This document shows, piece after piece, positions 18,246-26,409 of a stretch of DNA of 64,000 nt. Source of the stretch: Shimia sp040225985. GTDB taxonomy: Bacteria > Pseudomonadota > Alphaproteobacteria > Rhodobacterales > Rhodobacteraceae. Position 1 is the stretch's first letter, and each line of letters begins with the position of its first letter. The stretch spans positions 310,001-374,000 of the forward strand of contig NZ_JBBPEU010000001.1 of NCBI RefSeq assembly GCF_040225985.1, in the 5' to 3' direction. The position numbers and the translations under genes were made by a program. Under the pieces are notes generated by a model. The model saw only the letters and a program-made list of their open reading frames with translations. It had not been told where the DNA came from and did no database searches.

Positions 18246-18405
18246 ACTCTAGATGTGACTCAACTCGGTAAAGCAATCGTTAACCGCAACCCGTCTCAAA
18301 GAACTCTGAACAGCGTAGCAGAACGGGCTGCTTTCAAATATTTCTTGTTGGTTTCGGCTATTGGTGTGAGGGTTAAGGTACCTATTAGTTTCATCAGGAT
18401 GCAGC

Positions 18406-19245
18406 ATGCGAAACCTTTTCCTTTTTAGCTTTGCGATTGCTCTGGCCGCGTTTCCCGCCACTGCCCAGACTCTCGACCGGATCAAGGCGACCAACCAGCT
18501 TAATATCGGCTATCGTATGGATGCGGCCCCCTTGTCGTATGAAATGGATGATGGCGAACCTGCCGGCTACGCGCCGCTTGTATGTGTGCAGGTGGCCCAG
18601 ACCATGATCAACGAACTCAAAATGGGCAATTTGAGCGTGACCTTTTTGCCCGTAGATGCGGCGAACCGGTTTGACATGGTGTCGAACGGCAAAGTTGACC
18701 TTCTTTGTGGAGCCGCGACAATTACCCTATCCCGTCGTGAACAGGTGGATTTCTCGATCCCCATATTTGTCGACGGCACATCTCTGGTCCTGCAAAAGGA
18801 CGAACCACAGAATCTGGCGGCACTTTCTGGCCGCAAATTGGGTGTCCGAGGTAGTACAACAACCGAAGAAGCGCTTCGAAATTCGCTCTCGCAATTGGGC
18901 GTTGAGGCCGAAATCATTACGTTCAACTCTCATGACGCCGGTATGGCCGCCATGGAGTCTCAAGAAATTGACGGTTATTTCGCGGATCAGTCGATACTGG
19001 CCGAGTTGTTCTTCACAAGTACCGCGCGTGAAAACATGAAAATGTCGAACGAGATTCTGACCATCGAGAAACAGGGCTTGGCATTGGCGCGCGGGGATAC
19101 GGAATTTAGGTTGGTCGTGGATCGCGCGCTGTCGCAGTTGTACGCAAATGGTGAAATGCAGCGGATCTTCCAGAAGGCGTTTCCCAACGTGAACCCGGGT
19201 ATTGCGATGGAAGCGATGTACCTTATCGCACCCACTGTCGAGTAA
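18406..19245 (+). CDS. Amino-acid type ABC transporter substrate-binding protein (family 3)
   Basis: This 279-residue periplasmic protein has a signal peptide ending at ATAQ (about residue 20). The SBP_bac_3 fold is shown by IKATNQLNIGYRMDAAPLSY, VDLLCGAATITLSRREQVDFSIPIF and a domain with KLGVRGSTTTEEALR. GltI/AatJ-type proteins binding glutamate or aspartate are the nearest look, but the ligand is not certain. There are no permease or ATPase genes beside it, so it is an orphan binding protein that may serve a distant transporter or a sensor. AGGA upstream supports the ATG at 18406. A terminator follows at once. Confidence 0.88.
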   Translation: MRNLFLFSFAIALAAFPATAQTLDRIKATNQLNIGYRMDAAPLSYEMDDGEPAGYAPLVCVQVAQTMINELKMGNLSVTFLPVDAANRFDMVSNGKVDLLCGAATITLSRREQVDFSIPIFVDGTSLVLQKDEPQNLAALSGRKLGVRGSTTTEEALRNSLSQLGVEAEIITFNSHDAGMAAMESQEIDGYFADQSILAELFFTSTARENMKMSNEILTIEKQGLALARGDTEFRLVVDRALSQLYANGEMQRIFQKAFPNVNPGIAMEAMYLIAPTVE

Positions 19246-19258
19246 TCAGAAATAAAAA

Positions 19259-19289
19259 ATGGCGCGCCGAGTTTTGGCGCGCCATTTTT
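19259..19289. terminator. Bidirectional terminator between binding-protein gene and dnaJ
   Basis: ATGGCGCGCC (19259-19268) pairs perfectly with GGCGCGCCAT (19276-19285) around GAGTTTT. A run of A residues lies on one side and TTTT on the other, so it can end transcripts from both converging genes. Confidence 0.9.
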
Positions 19290-19305
19290 ATATCTCCGCA
19301 GGGGT

Positions 19306-20445
19306 TCAACCCTTCATGCTATCCCAGAACGTCTTCACCGACTTGAAGAAGCTTTTGCTTTCGGGATGGTTGTCCTCGGATAGCTCCTCAAACTCCCTCA
19401 ACAGCTCTTTTTGACGACTGGTCAGGTTCACGGGTGTTTCCACTGCCAGTTCAATGAACATATCCCCGGTGCCGCTGCCGCGCAGGGCCGGCATGCCTTT
19501 GCCACGCAGGCGCATCTGGCGGCCGGACTGGCTGCCTGACGGGATTTTCACACGGCTGCGTCCACCGTCGATCGTTGGCACCTCGATGTCACCACCCAGA
19601 GAGGCCGAGACCATCGAGACAGGTACCCGGCAGAACAAGTTGGGTCCGTCACGCTCGAACAGGTCATGCTGTGCCACATCAATAAAGATGTAGAGATCCC
19701 CGGTCGGGCCACCTCGCATACCCGCCTCGCCTTCGCCAGCAAGTCGAATGCGTGTGCCGGTTTCGACACCTGCCGGGATGTTGACCGAGAGTGCACGATC
19801 TTTCTCGACACGACCTTGACCTGAACAGGTTTTGCAGGGGTTCTTGATGATCTGGCCCATGCCGGAACAGGTGGGGCAGGTGCGCTCAACAGTGAAAAAG
19901 CCTTGTTGCGCGCGCACCTTTCCCATGCCGGAACAGGTGGGACAGGTGACGGGTTCGGCACCGCCTTCGGCTCCGGTGCCGTCGCAAGCGTCACATTGGA
20001 CCGATGTCGGCACATTGATGGTCTTCTGGATCCCTGAGAAGGCTTCTTCAAGAGTCACGCGCAGGTTATAGCGCAGGTCTGCTCCGCGGGCTGCCCGTTG
20101 CCGACCACCGCCGCGCCCGCCCATGAAATCGCCGAATAGGTCGTCGAACACATCCGAAAATGCGCTGGAAAAATCACCCTGCCCGGGGTGTCCGCCACGT
20201 GGCCCACCGCCCATGCCACCTTCAAAGGCCTGATGGCCAAAGCGGTCATAAGCAGCTTTCTTTTCCGCGTCTTTCAGGATTTCGTAGGCTTCATTGGCTT
20301 CTTTGAACTGAGCCTCTGCCTCGGGATTATCCGCGTTGCGATCGGGATGGAGTTCCTTGGCCTTCTTGCGGTAGGCTTTTTTGATTTCGTCCGCGGAAGC
20401 CCCTTTGCTGACGCCAAGCACCTCGTAAAAGTCACGTTTTGCCAT
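19306..20445 (-). CDS. dnaJ: Molecular chaperone DnaJ
   Basis: This 379-residue co-chaperone stimulates the DnaK ATPase. It has a J domain (1-70) with HPD at 33-35, a Gly/Phe-rich linker (GGMGGGPRGGHPGQGDF), and four zinc-binding CxxCxGxG repeats (CDACDGTG, CPTCSGMG twice, CKTCSGQG). C-terminal substrate-binding domains follow. This is the full class I layout. It lies 80 bases after dnaK on the same strand, and a GC-rich hairpin between them may lower dnaJ expression relative to dnaK. Confidence 0.98.
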   Translation of the reverse strand: MAKRDFYEVLGVSKGASADEIKKAYRKKAKELHPDRNADNPEAEAQFKEANEAYEILKDAEKKAAYDRFGHQAFEGGMGGGPRGGHPGQGDFSSAFSDVFDDLFGDFMGGRGGGRQRAARGADLRYNLRVTLEEAFSGIQKTINVPTSVQCDACDGTGAEGGAEPVTCPTCSGMGKVRAQQGFFTVERTCPTCSGMGQIIKNPCKTCSGQGRVEKDRALSVNIPAGVETGTRIRLAGEGEAGMRGGPTGDLYIFIDVAQHDLFERDGPNLFCRVPVSMVSASLGGDIEVPTIDGGRSRVKIPSGSQSGRQMRLRGKGMPALRGSGTGDMFIELAVETPVNLTSRQKELLREFEELSEDNHPESKSFFKSVKTFWDSMKG

Positions 20446-20473
20446 GGGTTACTCCTTTGGCCGGAAAGAAATC

Positions 20474-20500
20474 GGGCCGATCCGGCAACCGGACCGGCCC
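20474..20500 (-). terminator. GC-rich hairpin between dnaK and dnaJ
   Basis: GGGCCGATCCGG (20474-20485) and CCGGACCGGCCC (20489-20500) can form a long stem with one mismatch around CAA. On the reverse strand GATTTCTTT follows, so partial termination between dnaK and dnaJ is possible; an mRNA-stabilising role is the alternative. Confidence 0.5.
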
Positions 20501-20525
20501 TTTCGTCGTTTCCGATAACGCGCGA

Positions 20526-22439
20526 TTAGCGCTTGTCGTTGTCCAGATCTTCGAAGTCGGCGTCGACGATGTCGTCATCGCCTCCGTCCATGTCAGCCGC
20601 CGCAGGTTCGTCGGCGCCTTCTTCCTGGCTTGCCTTGTAGATGGCTTCACCAAGTTTCATAGCCGCTTCGGTCACGTTCTGGATGCCGCTTTTAATCTTG
20701 TCGGCCGTTGCGTCGTCTTTCTCAAGGTCGTCCTTGAGTGCCGCAATGGCCAGCTCAATCGCTTCGATCGTGGTCGGGTCAACCTTGTCCGAATGCTCTT
20801 CCATCGACTTTTCGGTCGAGTGGATCAGGCTTTCGGCCTGGTTTTTGGCTTCGATCAGTTCGCGACGTTCCTTGTCTGCCTCGGCGTTTTCCTCGGCGTC
20901 CTTGACCATCTTTTCGATGTCCTCATCCGAGAGACCGCCCGATGCCTGGATCGTGATCTTCTGTTCTTTGCCGGTGCCTTTGTCCATGGCGCCGACCGAC
21001 ACGATGCCGTTGGCGTCGATGTCGAAGGTCACTTCGATCTGGGGCATGCCGCGGGGTGCGGGAGGAATGTTCTCGAGGTTGAACTGGCCCAGCATCTTGT
21101 TGTCGGCTGCCATCTCGCGCTCACCCTGGAACACGCGGATGGTTACGGCGTTCTGGTTGTCTTCTGCAGTCGAAAAAATCTGCGACTTCTTGGTCGGGAT
21201 CGTCGTGTTGCGGTCGATCAGGCGTGTGAACACACCACCCAGCGTTTCGATGCCAAGCGACAGCGGGGTTACGTCAAGCAGAACAACGTCTTTCACGTCG
21301 CCTTGCAGAACACCGGCCTGAATAGCAGCGCCCATGGCAACCACTTCATCCGGGTTCACGCCTTTGTGGGGCTCTTTGCCGAAGAACTTGGTCACTTCTT
21401 CGATCACCTTGGGCATGCGGGTCATACCACCGACAAGAACAACCTCGTCGATCTCATTCGCGGACATACCAGCGTCTTTCAGAGCAGCCTGACAGGGTTT
21501 CAGCGATGCCTTGATCAGGTCACCCACAAGCGATTCCAGCTTGGCACGGGTCAGCTTGATCACCATGTGCAGAGGGGTGCCCGAGGAGGGATCCATCGAG
21601 ATGAACGGCTGGTTGATCTCGGTCTGCGACGACGAGGACAGTTCGATCTTGGCTTTCTCAGCAGCTTCTTTCAGACGCTGCAGGGCCATCTTGTCCTTGG
21701 TCAGGTCGACATTGTGCTCTTTCTGGAATTCGCCCGCCAAATAGTTGACGATGCGCATGTCAAAGTCTTCACCACCCAAGAAGGTGTCGCCGTTGGTCGA
21801 TTTCACTTCGAACAGACCGTCGTCGATTTCAAGGATGGTCACGTCAAATGTACCGCCACCAAGGTCATAAACCGCGATGGTGTGGGTGTCTTCCTTGTCG
21901 AGACCATAGGCCAGTGCTGCGGCAGTCGGCTCGTTGATGATGCGCAGCACTTCCAGACCGGCGATCTTGCCCGCGTCTTTGGTGGCTTGACGCTGGGCGT
22001 CGTTGAAGTAGGCCGGCACGGTGATAACCGCTTGGGTCACTTCTTCGCCAAGATAGCTCTCGGCGGTTTCTTTCATTTTGCCGAGGATGAAGGCCGAGAT
22101 TTGCGAGGGGCTGTATTTCTCGCCCTTGGCTTCGACCCATGCATCGCCGTTGCCGCCATTGATGACGTTGAACGGCATGTTCTTTTTGTCCTTGGCCAGA
22201 TCCGCGTCGTCGAACCGGCGACCAATCAGGCGCTTGACGCCAAAGACAGTGTTTTCGGGGTTGGTGACGGCCTGGCGTTTTGCCGGCTGGCCTACAAGGC
22301 GCTCGTCATCGGTGAATGCGACGATCGAAGGGGTGGTGCGCGCACCTTCCGCGTTTTCGATCACTTTTGGCTGCGAGCCGTCCATAAGGGCGACACAGGA
22401 GTTCGTTGTACCGAGGTCGATACCGATCACTTTGCTCAT
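20526..22439 (-). CDS. dnaK: Molecular chaperone DnaK (Hsp70)
   Basis: This 637-residue chaperone has the Hsp70 ATPase domain with GIDLGTTNSCVA at the N-terminus and DLGGGTFDVTILEI. A substrate-binding domain (LLDVTPLSLGIET) and a helical lid follow, ending in an acidic tail (DADFEDLDNDKR). Length and motifs are standard. dnaJ follows downstream. A promoter candidate that fits both the housekeeping and the heat-shock sigma factor lies about 110 bases upstream. Confidence 0.99.
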   Translation of the reverse strand: MSKVIGIDLGTTNSCVALMDGSQPKVIENAEGARTTPSIVAFTDDERLVGQPAKRQAVTNPENTVFGVKRLIGRRFDDADLAKDKKNMPFNVINGGNGDAWVEAKGEKYSPSQISAFILGKMKETAESYLGEEVTQAVITVPAYFNDAQRQATKDAGKIAGLEVLRIINEPTAAALAYGLDKEDTHTIAVYDLGGGTFDVTILEIDDGLFEVKSTNGDTFLGGEDFDMRIVNYLAGEFQKEHNVDLTKDKMALQRLKEAAEKAKIELSSSSQTEINQPFISMDPSSGTPLHMVIKLTRAKLESLVGDLIKASLKPCQAALKDAGMSANEIDEVVLVGGMTRMPKVIEEVTKFFGKEPHKGVNPDEVVAMGAAIQAGVLQGDVKDVVLLDVTPLSLGIETLGGVFTRLIDRNTTIPTKKSQIFSTAEDNQNAVTIRVFQGEREMAADNKMLGQFNLENIPPAPRGMPQIEVTFDIDANGIVSVGAMDKGTGKEQKITIQASGGLSDEDIEKMVKDAEENAEADKERRELIEAKNQAESLIHSTEKSMEEHSDKVDPTTIEAIELAIAALKDDLEKDDATADKIKSGIQNVTEAAMKLGEAIYKASQEEGADEPAAADMDGGDDDIVDADFEDLDNDKR

Positions 22440-22546
22440 TTTTGATCCCTTCTACATTAAGGCGATTTTCCGAGACCTGAACCCGTTATGGCATCCAAGC
22501 CCCGATCTCATTTGAAGCGGACATTTGCCCGCCACGCTTCGCAGCG

Positions 22547-22577
22547 TATATAGGGAGCAGGAAAACAGCCTGCAAGC
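22547..22577 (-). promoter_or_regulatory. Candidate dnaK promoter (sigma-70 and sigma-32 patterns overlap)
   Basis: Read on the reverse strand, TTGCAG (22575 to 22570), a 17-base spacer and TATATA (22552 to 22547) fit a housekeeping promoter. The same DNA, GCTTGCAG with CTCCCTATAT 14 bases on, resembles the heat-shock RpoH pattern (CTTG and CCCTATnT). Heat control of dnaK by RpoH is usual in alphaproteobacteria. Confidence 0.5.
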
Positions 22578-22646
22578 ATCAGATACTCGTGAAATGAGAA
22601 GAATCTGATGAATCTGACAGGCAACAAGCCGTGGTGCCCGTAACCA

Positions 22647-23252
22647 ATGCCAGACTCGCTCAAAATCAAGGGATTTGAGGTATACCAAGGGTTTCTGAGC
22701 CCGGAAGAGCAAGAGTTGTTGGTGCAGGAAATTCGCGAGGTGGCTCGAAAGGCGCCCTTTTTTTCGCCCGTTACGCCATCGGGCAAACCCATGTCTGTCA
22801 GGATGACATCTGCCGGACGGTTGGGATGGGTCACAGACCGGCGCGGATACAGATATGAGGACCGCCATCCCGACGGCATGCCTTGGCCGTCGATACCCGC
22901 ATCCGTCCTGAAAATCTGGAATGCGGTCGCCGCGTCCGAGCGCGCGCCTGATTGCTGTCTGGTGAATTTCTATGGCGAGACTGCCAAGATGGGGATGCAT
23001 CAGGACAAGGATGAAATCCGGTTCGAGTGGCCGGTGGTGTCCATATCTCTTGGGGATGAAGCGTTGTTTCGCATGGGCAATCCCGAGCGCGGCGGCAAGA
23101 CCGAGTCCATCTGGCTAAAGTCTGGCGATGTCGTGGTGATGGGCGGCGATGCGCGGTTGGCCCATCATGGGGTTGACCGTATCAGGTTCGGATCCTCCCG
23201 GTTGTTGACCCATGGAGGGCGGATCAATCTTACCTTGCGGGTAGTAGGATAA
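22647..23252 (+). CDS. alkB: Alkylated DNA repair dioxygenase AlkB
   Basis: This 201-residue 2-oxoglutarate/Fe(II) dioxygenase would remove methyl groups from 1-methyladenine and 3-methylcytosine in DNA. The iron ligands are visible: His118 and Asp120 in GMHQDKDE, and His174 in LAHHGV. The 2-oxoglutarate-binding RxNxTxR motif is present at 192-198 (RINLTLR). NFYG before the HxD motif is typical. The gene stands alone, divergent from dnaK and convergent with the SH3-protein gene. No ada-type regulator is nearby. Confidence 0.95.
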   Translation: MPDSLKIKGFEVYQGFLSPEEQELLVQEIREVARKAPFFSPVTPSGKPMSVRMTSAGRLGWVTDRRGYRYEDRHPDGMPWPSIPASVLKIWNAVAASERAPDCCLVNFYGETAKMGMHQDKDEIRFEWPVVSISLGDEALFRMGNPERGGKTESIWLKSGDVVVMGGDARLAHHGVDRIRFGSSRLLTHGGRINLTLRVVG

Positions 23253-23258
23253 GGTCTG

Positions 23259-23876
23259 TCACCTCGCGACAAGCGCGCAACACCCCTTGTACCCGACCGT
23301 CTGCTCATTCGTCATGATATAGAGCGCGATGGACAACCCGAAGGTCCGGTCGCTCATGCCGTCGCTACACTGGGCGCTGCTGATGTTTGTAAAAACATCG
23401 CTTCCATATCCCGTGGCATAAAGACCCATGGTCCCGCTCATGCCTGCGTCTGGAGCTGCGACCCAAGTGATGTCGAATGCTTCTTCCTCGGCATCGAAGT
23501 GGCGGTGGGTCAAAACTTGTCTGTCGCCGTCGACGCCTACTGACCAAAACGGTTCGGTTCCGAAGCAGGCAAGAGGGATTTCGTCTTGAATCCAGTTGGT
23601 TTCTGATACGCGTTCTAGAAAGCGCAGCGAGACCCATCCGGTGGCCTCGGGCAGACCGATCATGGCCCATTTTCCGTTCGGACCCAGACCGACGACTTCG
23701 ACGTTTTTGGCATCGGGGCCGAGTTCTCCGATCCTTTGAGCGTTGGCGTCCGGCGCGCTGCGAATATTCAGTGTATCATTTGCCGCAACGCCGGTGACGT
23801 CAAATAATGCTGGCAGCATGTCGGCCTTTGCCAGCGCGGGCAGGCACATGAAGACCAAGACCAATAGTCGTTTCAT
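23259..23876 (-). CDS. Exported SH3-domain protein
   Basis: This 205-residue protein has a signal peptide (RLLVLVFMCLPALAKA, cut near residue 18) and a bacterial SH3 domain at about 24-95 (DTLNIRSAPDANAQRIGEL, WAMIGLPEATGWVSLRFL). A C-terminal domain begins CFGTEPFWSVGVDGD, as in COG3650-type envelope proteins. SH3b domains commonly bind peptidoglycan. The ATG overlaps the stop of the upstream permease gene by four bases, so the two are translated together. A cell-wall-linked role beside the exporter is inference. Confidence 0.75.
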   Translation of the reverse strand: MKRLLVLVFMCLPALAKADMLPALFDVTGVAANDTLNIRSAPDANAQRIGELGPDAKNVEVVGLGPNGKWAMIGLPEATGWVSLRFLERVSETNWIQDEIPLACFGTEPFWSVGVDGDRQVLTHRHFDAEEEAFDITWVAAPDAGMSGTMGLYATGYGSDVFTNISSAQCSDGMSDRTFGLSIALYIMTNEQTVGYKGCCALVAR

Positions 23877-24694
23877 CGGCGTGCTCCCCAGCTGATCGAG
23901 GCCTGACGGCGGGTGTAGAATTCACCCATGAGGCCGATCATGACCAGAGCGAGCCCCACATAGAATGGATAATCGATACTGCTGTTGCGGGGGAAATAAT
24001 TGATGAAAATGAAGCCGCGCGCCTGATCGATGCAATGAAATAATGGGTTCCAGTCAAACATGGCAAGCATGAAACCCGGCATCGAGTTGGCGACGAACAT
24101 CTTGCCGGAGGCGATCATGTTGGCCCTTTGGTAAATCGTGCTCGCGATGCCCGAGAATGTCGGGAACCAGGGGCGCAGCGCGAGAAACACCAGCCCGACA
24201 CCAGCACCTGTAAACCACGCAAGAAGAAGCATGGCGAAGGCCCCGATTGGATCATAAATCTCGATCGGCGTGATTGCGGCATGGTAGATAAACAGGATGG
24301 TGAAAAGAGAGATCACCTGAATGTAAAGGGTGCTGAGCGCGGCCGAGGCAATAGAAATGGCCGTGTTCATCGGTGCGTGTTTCATCATCGGGGATGAAAA
24401 CCCTTCGGCGCCAGATACCGAGGCAACCGTTTTGGTGTGGGTAATGAACAGGAAGATGCCCGACATCACGTAGAGCAGAAAATCGCCGCGTAGTGCAGAC
24501 CCGCGTAAACCAAGCACCGAGAACATCACATAGAACACCATGGTGAACATGAAGACCTGCAACATGTTCAAAAGTAGCGAAATCACGGCGTTGCCATGCG
24601 CCTTGCGAACACTGCGAACGATCGAATGATAGATCAGCTCCGCAATATTAAAGGCGCCTGTCAGCGAATTTTTTGGCACTGCGCGTTGAAACAT
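23873..24694 (-). CDS. ABC-2 type polysaccharide export permease (KpsM-like), without adjacent ATPase
   Basis: This 273-residue membrane protein has about six hydrophobic segments and an ABC-2 export layout. The end contains FDWNPLFHCIDQARGFIF, the conserved region of KpsM/Wzm-type permeases, followed by a last helix and RRQASISWGARR. It would form the membrane channel for a capsule or polysaccharide across the inner membrane. The usual ATPase partner is not adjacent; the KpsT gene is 20 kb away beside a second KpsM. Whether this one uses the same ATPase is unknown. It is divergent from the cysQ-kdsB operon. Confidence 0.85.
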   Translation of the reverse strand: MFQRAVPKNSLTGAFNIAELIYHSIVRSVRKAHGNAVISLLLNMLQVFMFTMVFYVMFSVLGLRGSALRGDFLLYVMSGIFLFITHTKTVASVSGAEGFSSPMMKHAPMNTAISIASAALSTLYIQVISLFTILFIYHAAITPIEIYDPIGAFAMLLLAWFTGAGVGLVFLALRPWFPTFSGIASTIYQRANMIASGKMFVANSMPGFMLAMFDWNPLFHCIDQARGFIFINYFPRNSSIDYPFYVGLALVMIGLMGEFYTRRQASISWGARR

Positions 24695-24811
24695 GACCCT
24701 GCACCCAAGAATTGTTCCCTTATCGCAGGGAAATCTTGCTGTTTAGTTATGCACGCAGCATAAGGGGCGCGAGCCATCATTACAACAAATGCTCTCACCA
24801 GGAGAAATAAA

Positions 24812-25609
24812 TTGAACTACGAAATCCTAGTCCCGGTTATGCGTCGCCTCGCCATCGAAGCCGGAGAAAAGATTATGCAAATCTACAACTCGGACGACTT
24901 TGATGTGAAAGTCAAATCCGACGATAGCCCGGTGACGGAAGCTGACGAAGCCGCAGACGCCATTATTGCGGCGGGCCTGACCAAGGAGTTCCCCGACGTG
25001 ATGCTGGTAACCGAAGAGCAGGCCGACAGCCACGCCGCAAAAGGCGACACGTTCCTGATCGTGGACCCGCTGGATGGAACCAAGGAATTCATCCACCGTC
25101 GTGGTGATTTCACGGTGAATATTGCCTATGTGGAAAACGGTGTGCCCCAGCGCGGAGTGGTTTATGCGCCTGCCAAAAACCGGATGTTCTTCACCCAAGC
25201 AGATGGTCAGTCGGTCGAAGAAACCGGAGATTTTGCGCTGGATGTGACCGGCGACGTGACCCCGATCAACGTTGCCGACAGCGACAATGAAGCACTTTTG
25301 GTGGTGGCGTCGAAATCGCATCGTGACCAGGCCACGGACGACTACATAAACAAATACAACGTGAAAGACTCCAAAAGTGCAGGCTCGTCATTGAAGTTTT
25401 GCCTTGTCGCAACAGGAGAGGCTGATCTCTACCCCCGCGTTGGGCGCACCATGGAATGGGATACCGCCGCCGGTCACGCGGTCTTGCTGGGGGCTGGTGG
25501 CAATGTCGTCCGTTTCGATGACCACACCCCGCTGACCTATGGCAAGGAAGATTTCGCCAACCCGTTCTTCATTGCTTACGCCCCCAAGGTCGAGCTGAAA
25601 GAAGCCTGA
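24812..25609 (+). CDS. cysQ: 3'(2'),5'-bisphosphate nucleotidase CysQ
   Basis: This 265-residue enzyme hydrolyses 3'-phosphoadenosine 5'-phosphate (PAP), the product left after sulfotransferases use PAPS. The inositol-monophosphatase-like metal motif DPLDGT is at 85-90, preceded by VTEEQ (66-70) and followed by the second motif WDTAAGHAVLLGAGG. The start is a TTG with GGAGA six bases upstream; no ATG is near. It is first in a run cysQ-kdsB-GT-epimerase. With several sulfotransferase-like genes in the window, PAP removal would be needed, which fits its place here. Confidence 0.9.
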   Translation: MNYEILVPVMRRLAIEAGEKIMQIYNSDDFDVKVKSDDSPVTEADEAADAIIAAGLTKEFPDVMLVTEEQADSHAAKGDTFLIVDPLDGTKEFIHRRGDFTVNIAYVENGVPQRGVVYAPAKNRMFFTQADGQSVEETGDFALDVTGDVTPINVADSDNEALLVVASKSHRDQATDDYINKYNVKDSKSAGSSLKFCLVATGEADLYPRVGRTMEWDTAAGHAVLLGAGGNVVRFDDHTPLTYGKEDFANPFFIAYAPKVELKEA

Positions 25610-26409
25610 TGTCTGTTCTGATCGCCATTCCGGCGCGGTATGCGTCAACACGTTATCCGGGCAAGCCGCTCGCAACGCTGAAAGGTGCGACTGGCGAGGT
25701 TAAAAGCCTGATCCAGCGTTCCTATGAGGCCGCTTGTAAGGTGCAAGGTGTAGACCGTGTCGTTGTGGCGACAGATGATGAACGGATACGCGAGGCCTCC
25801 GAAGCTTTTGGGGCCGAGGTCGTCATGACATCCGAGAACTGCGCCAACGGCACAGAGAGATGTGCCGAGGCGTTCGACAATCTGGGCGGCGGATATGATA
25901 TTGTCGTGAATCTTCAGGGGGATGCACCGCTGACGCCCGCCTGGTTTGTCGAGGATTTAATCGCAGGTCTGCGCGGTGATCCTATGGCCGAAGTGGCAAC
26001 GCCGGTACTGCGTTGCGATGGCCGGGCATTGAACGGTTTTCTAGACGACCGCAAGGCAGGGCGCGTGGGCGGAACGACCGCAGTGTTCACCAAGGATCGA
26101 CATGCGCTCTATTTCTCGAAAGAGGTTATTCCCTTCACCTCCGAAACATACGCGGGTGACGCCGAGACGCCCGTTTTTCATCATGTTGGAGTCTATGCTT
26201 ATCGACCCTCTGCGCTGGGTGCCTACCCACGCTGGCAGGCTGGGCCGCTTGAATCCCTCGAAGGGTTGGAGCAGTTACGCTTCATGGAACATGGGCACAA
26301 GGTATTGTGCGTCGAGGTTGAAGCGAGGGGCCGACATTTCTGGGAACTGAACAATCCAGAAGATGTACCGCGGATCGAGGCCATGATGGCCGAGATGGGA
26401 ACGCCATGA
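25609..26409 (+). CDS. kdsB: CMP-Kdo synthetase (3-deoxy-manno-octulosonate cytidylyltransferase)
   Basis: This 266-residue enzyme activates Kdo with CTP for use in lipopolysaccharide or in the Kdo linker of Kps-type capsules. The N-terminal IPARYASTRYPGKPLA and the ATDDERI, NLQGDAPL and HVGVYAYR segments are diagnostic. The ATG overlaps the cysQ stop (TGATG). A capsule-specific copy (KpsU) or the housekeeping copy cannot be told apart here; the neighbourhood favours surface polysaccharide. Confidence 0.93.
   Translation: MSVLIAIPARYASTRYPGKPLATLKGATGEVKSLIQRSYEAACKVQGVDRVVVATDDERIREASEAFGAEVVMTSENCANGTERCAEAFDNLGGGYDIVVNLQGDAPLTPAWFVEDLIAGLRGDPMAEVATPVLRCDGRALNGFLDDRKAGRVGGTTAVFTKDRHALYFSKEVIPFTSETYAGDAETPVFHHVGVYAYRPSALGAYPRWQAGPLESLEGLEQLRFMEHGHKVLCVEVEARGRHFWELNNPEDVPRIEAMMAEMGTP

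Noticed and set aside
20439..22445. A 668-residue forward-strand frame opposite dnaK
   Set aside because: It is a shadow frame caused by the codon bias of dnaK on the other strand; the protein on the reverse strand is unmistakable.
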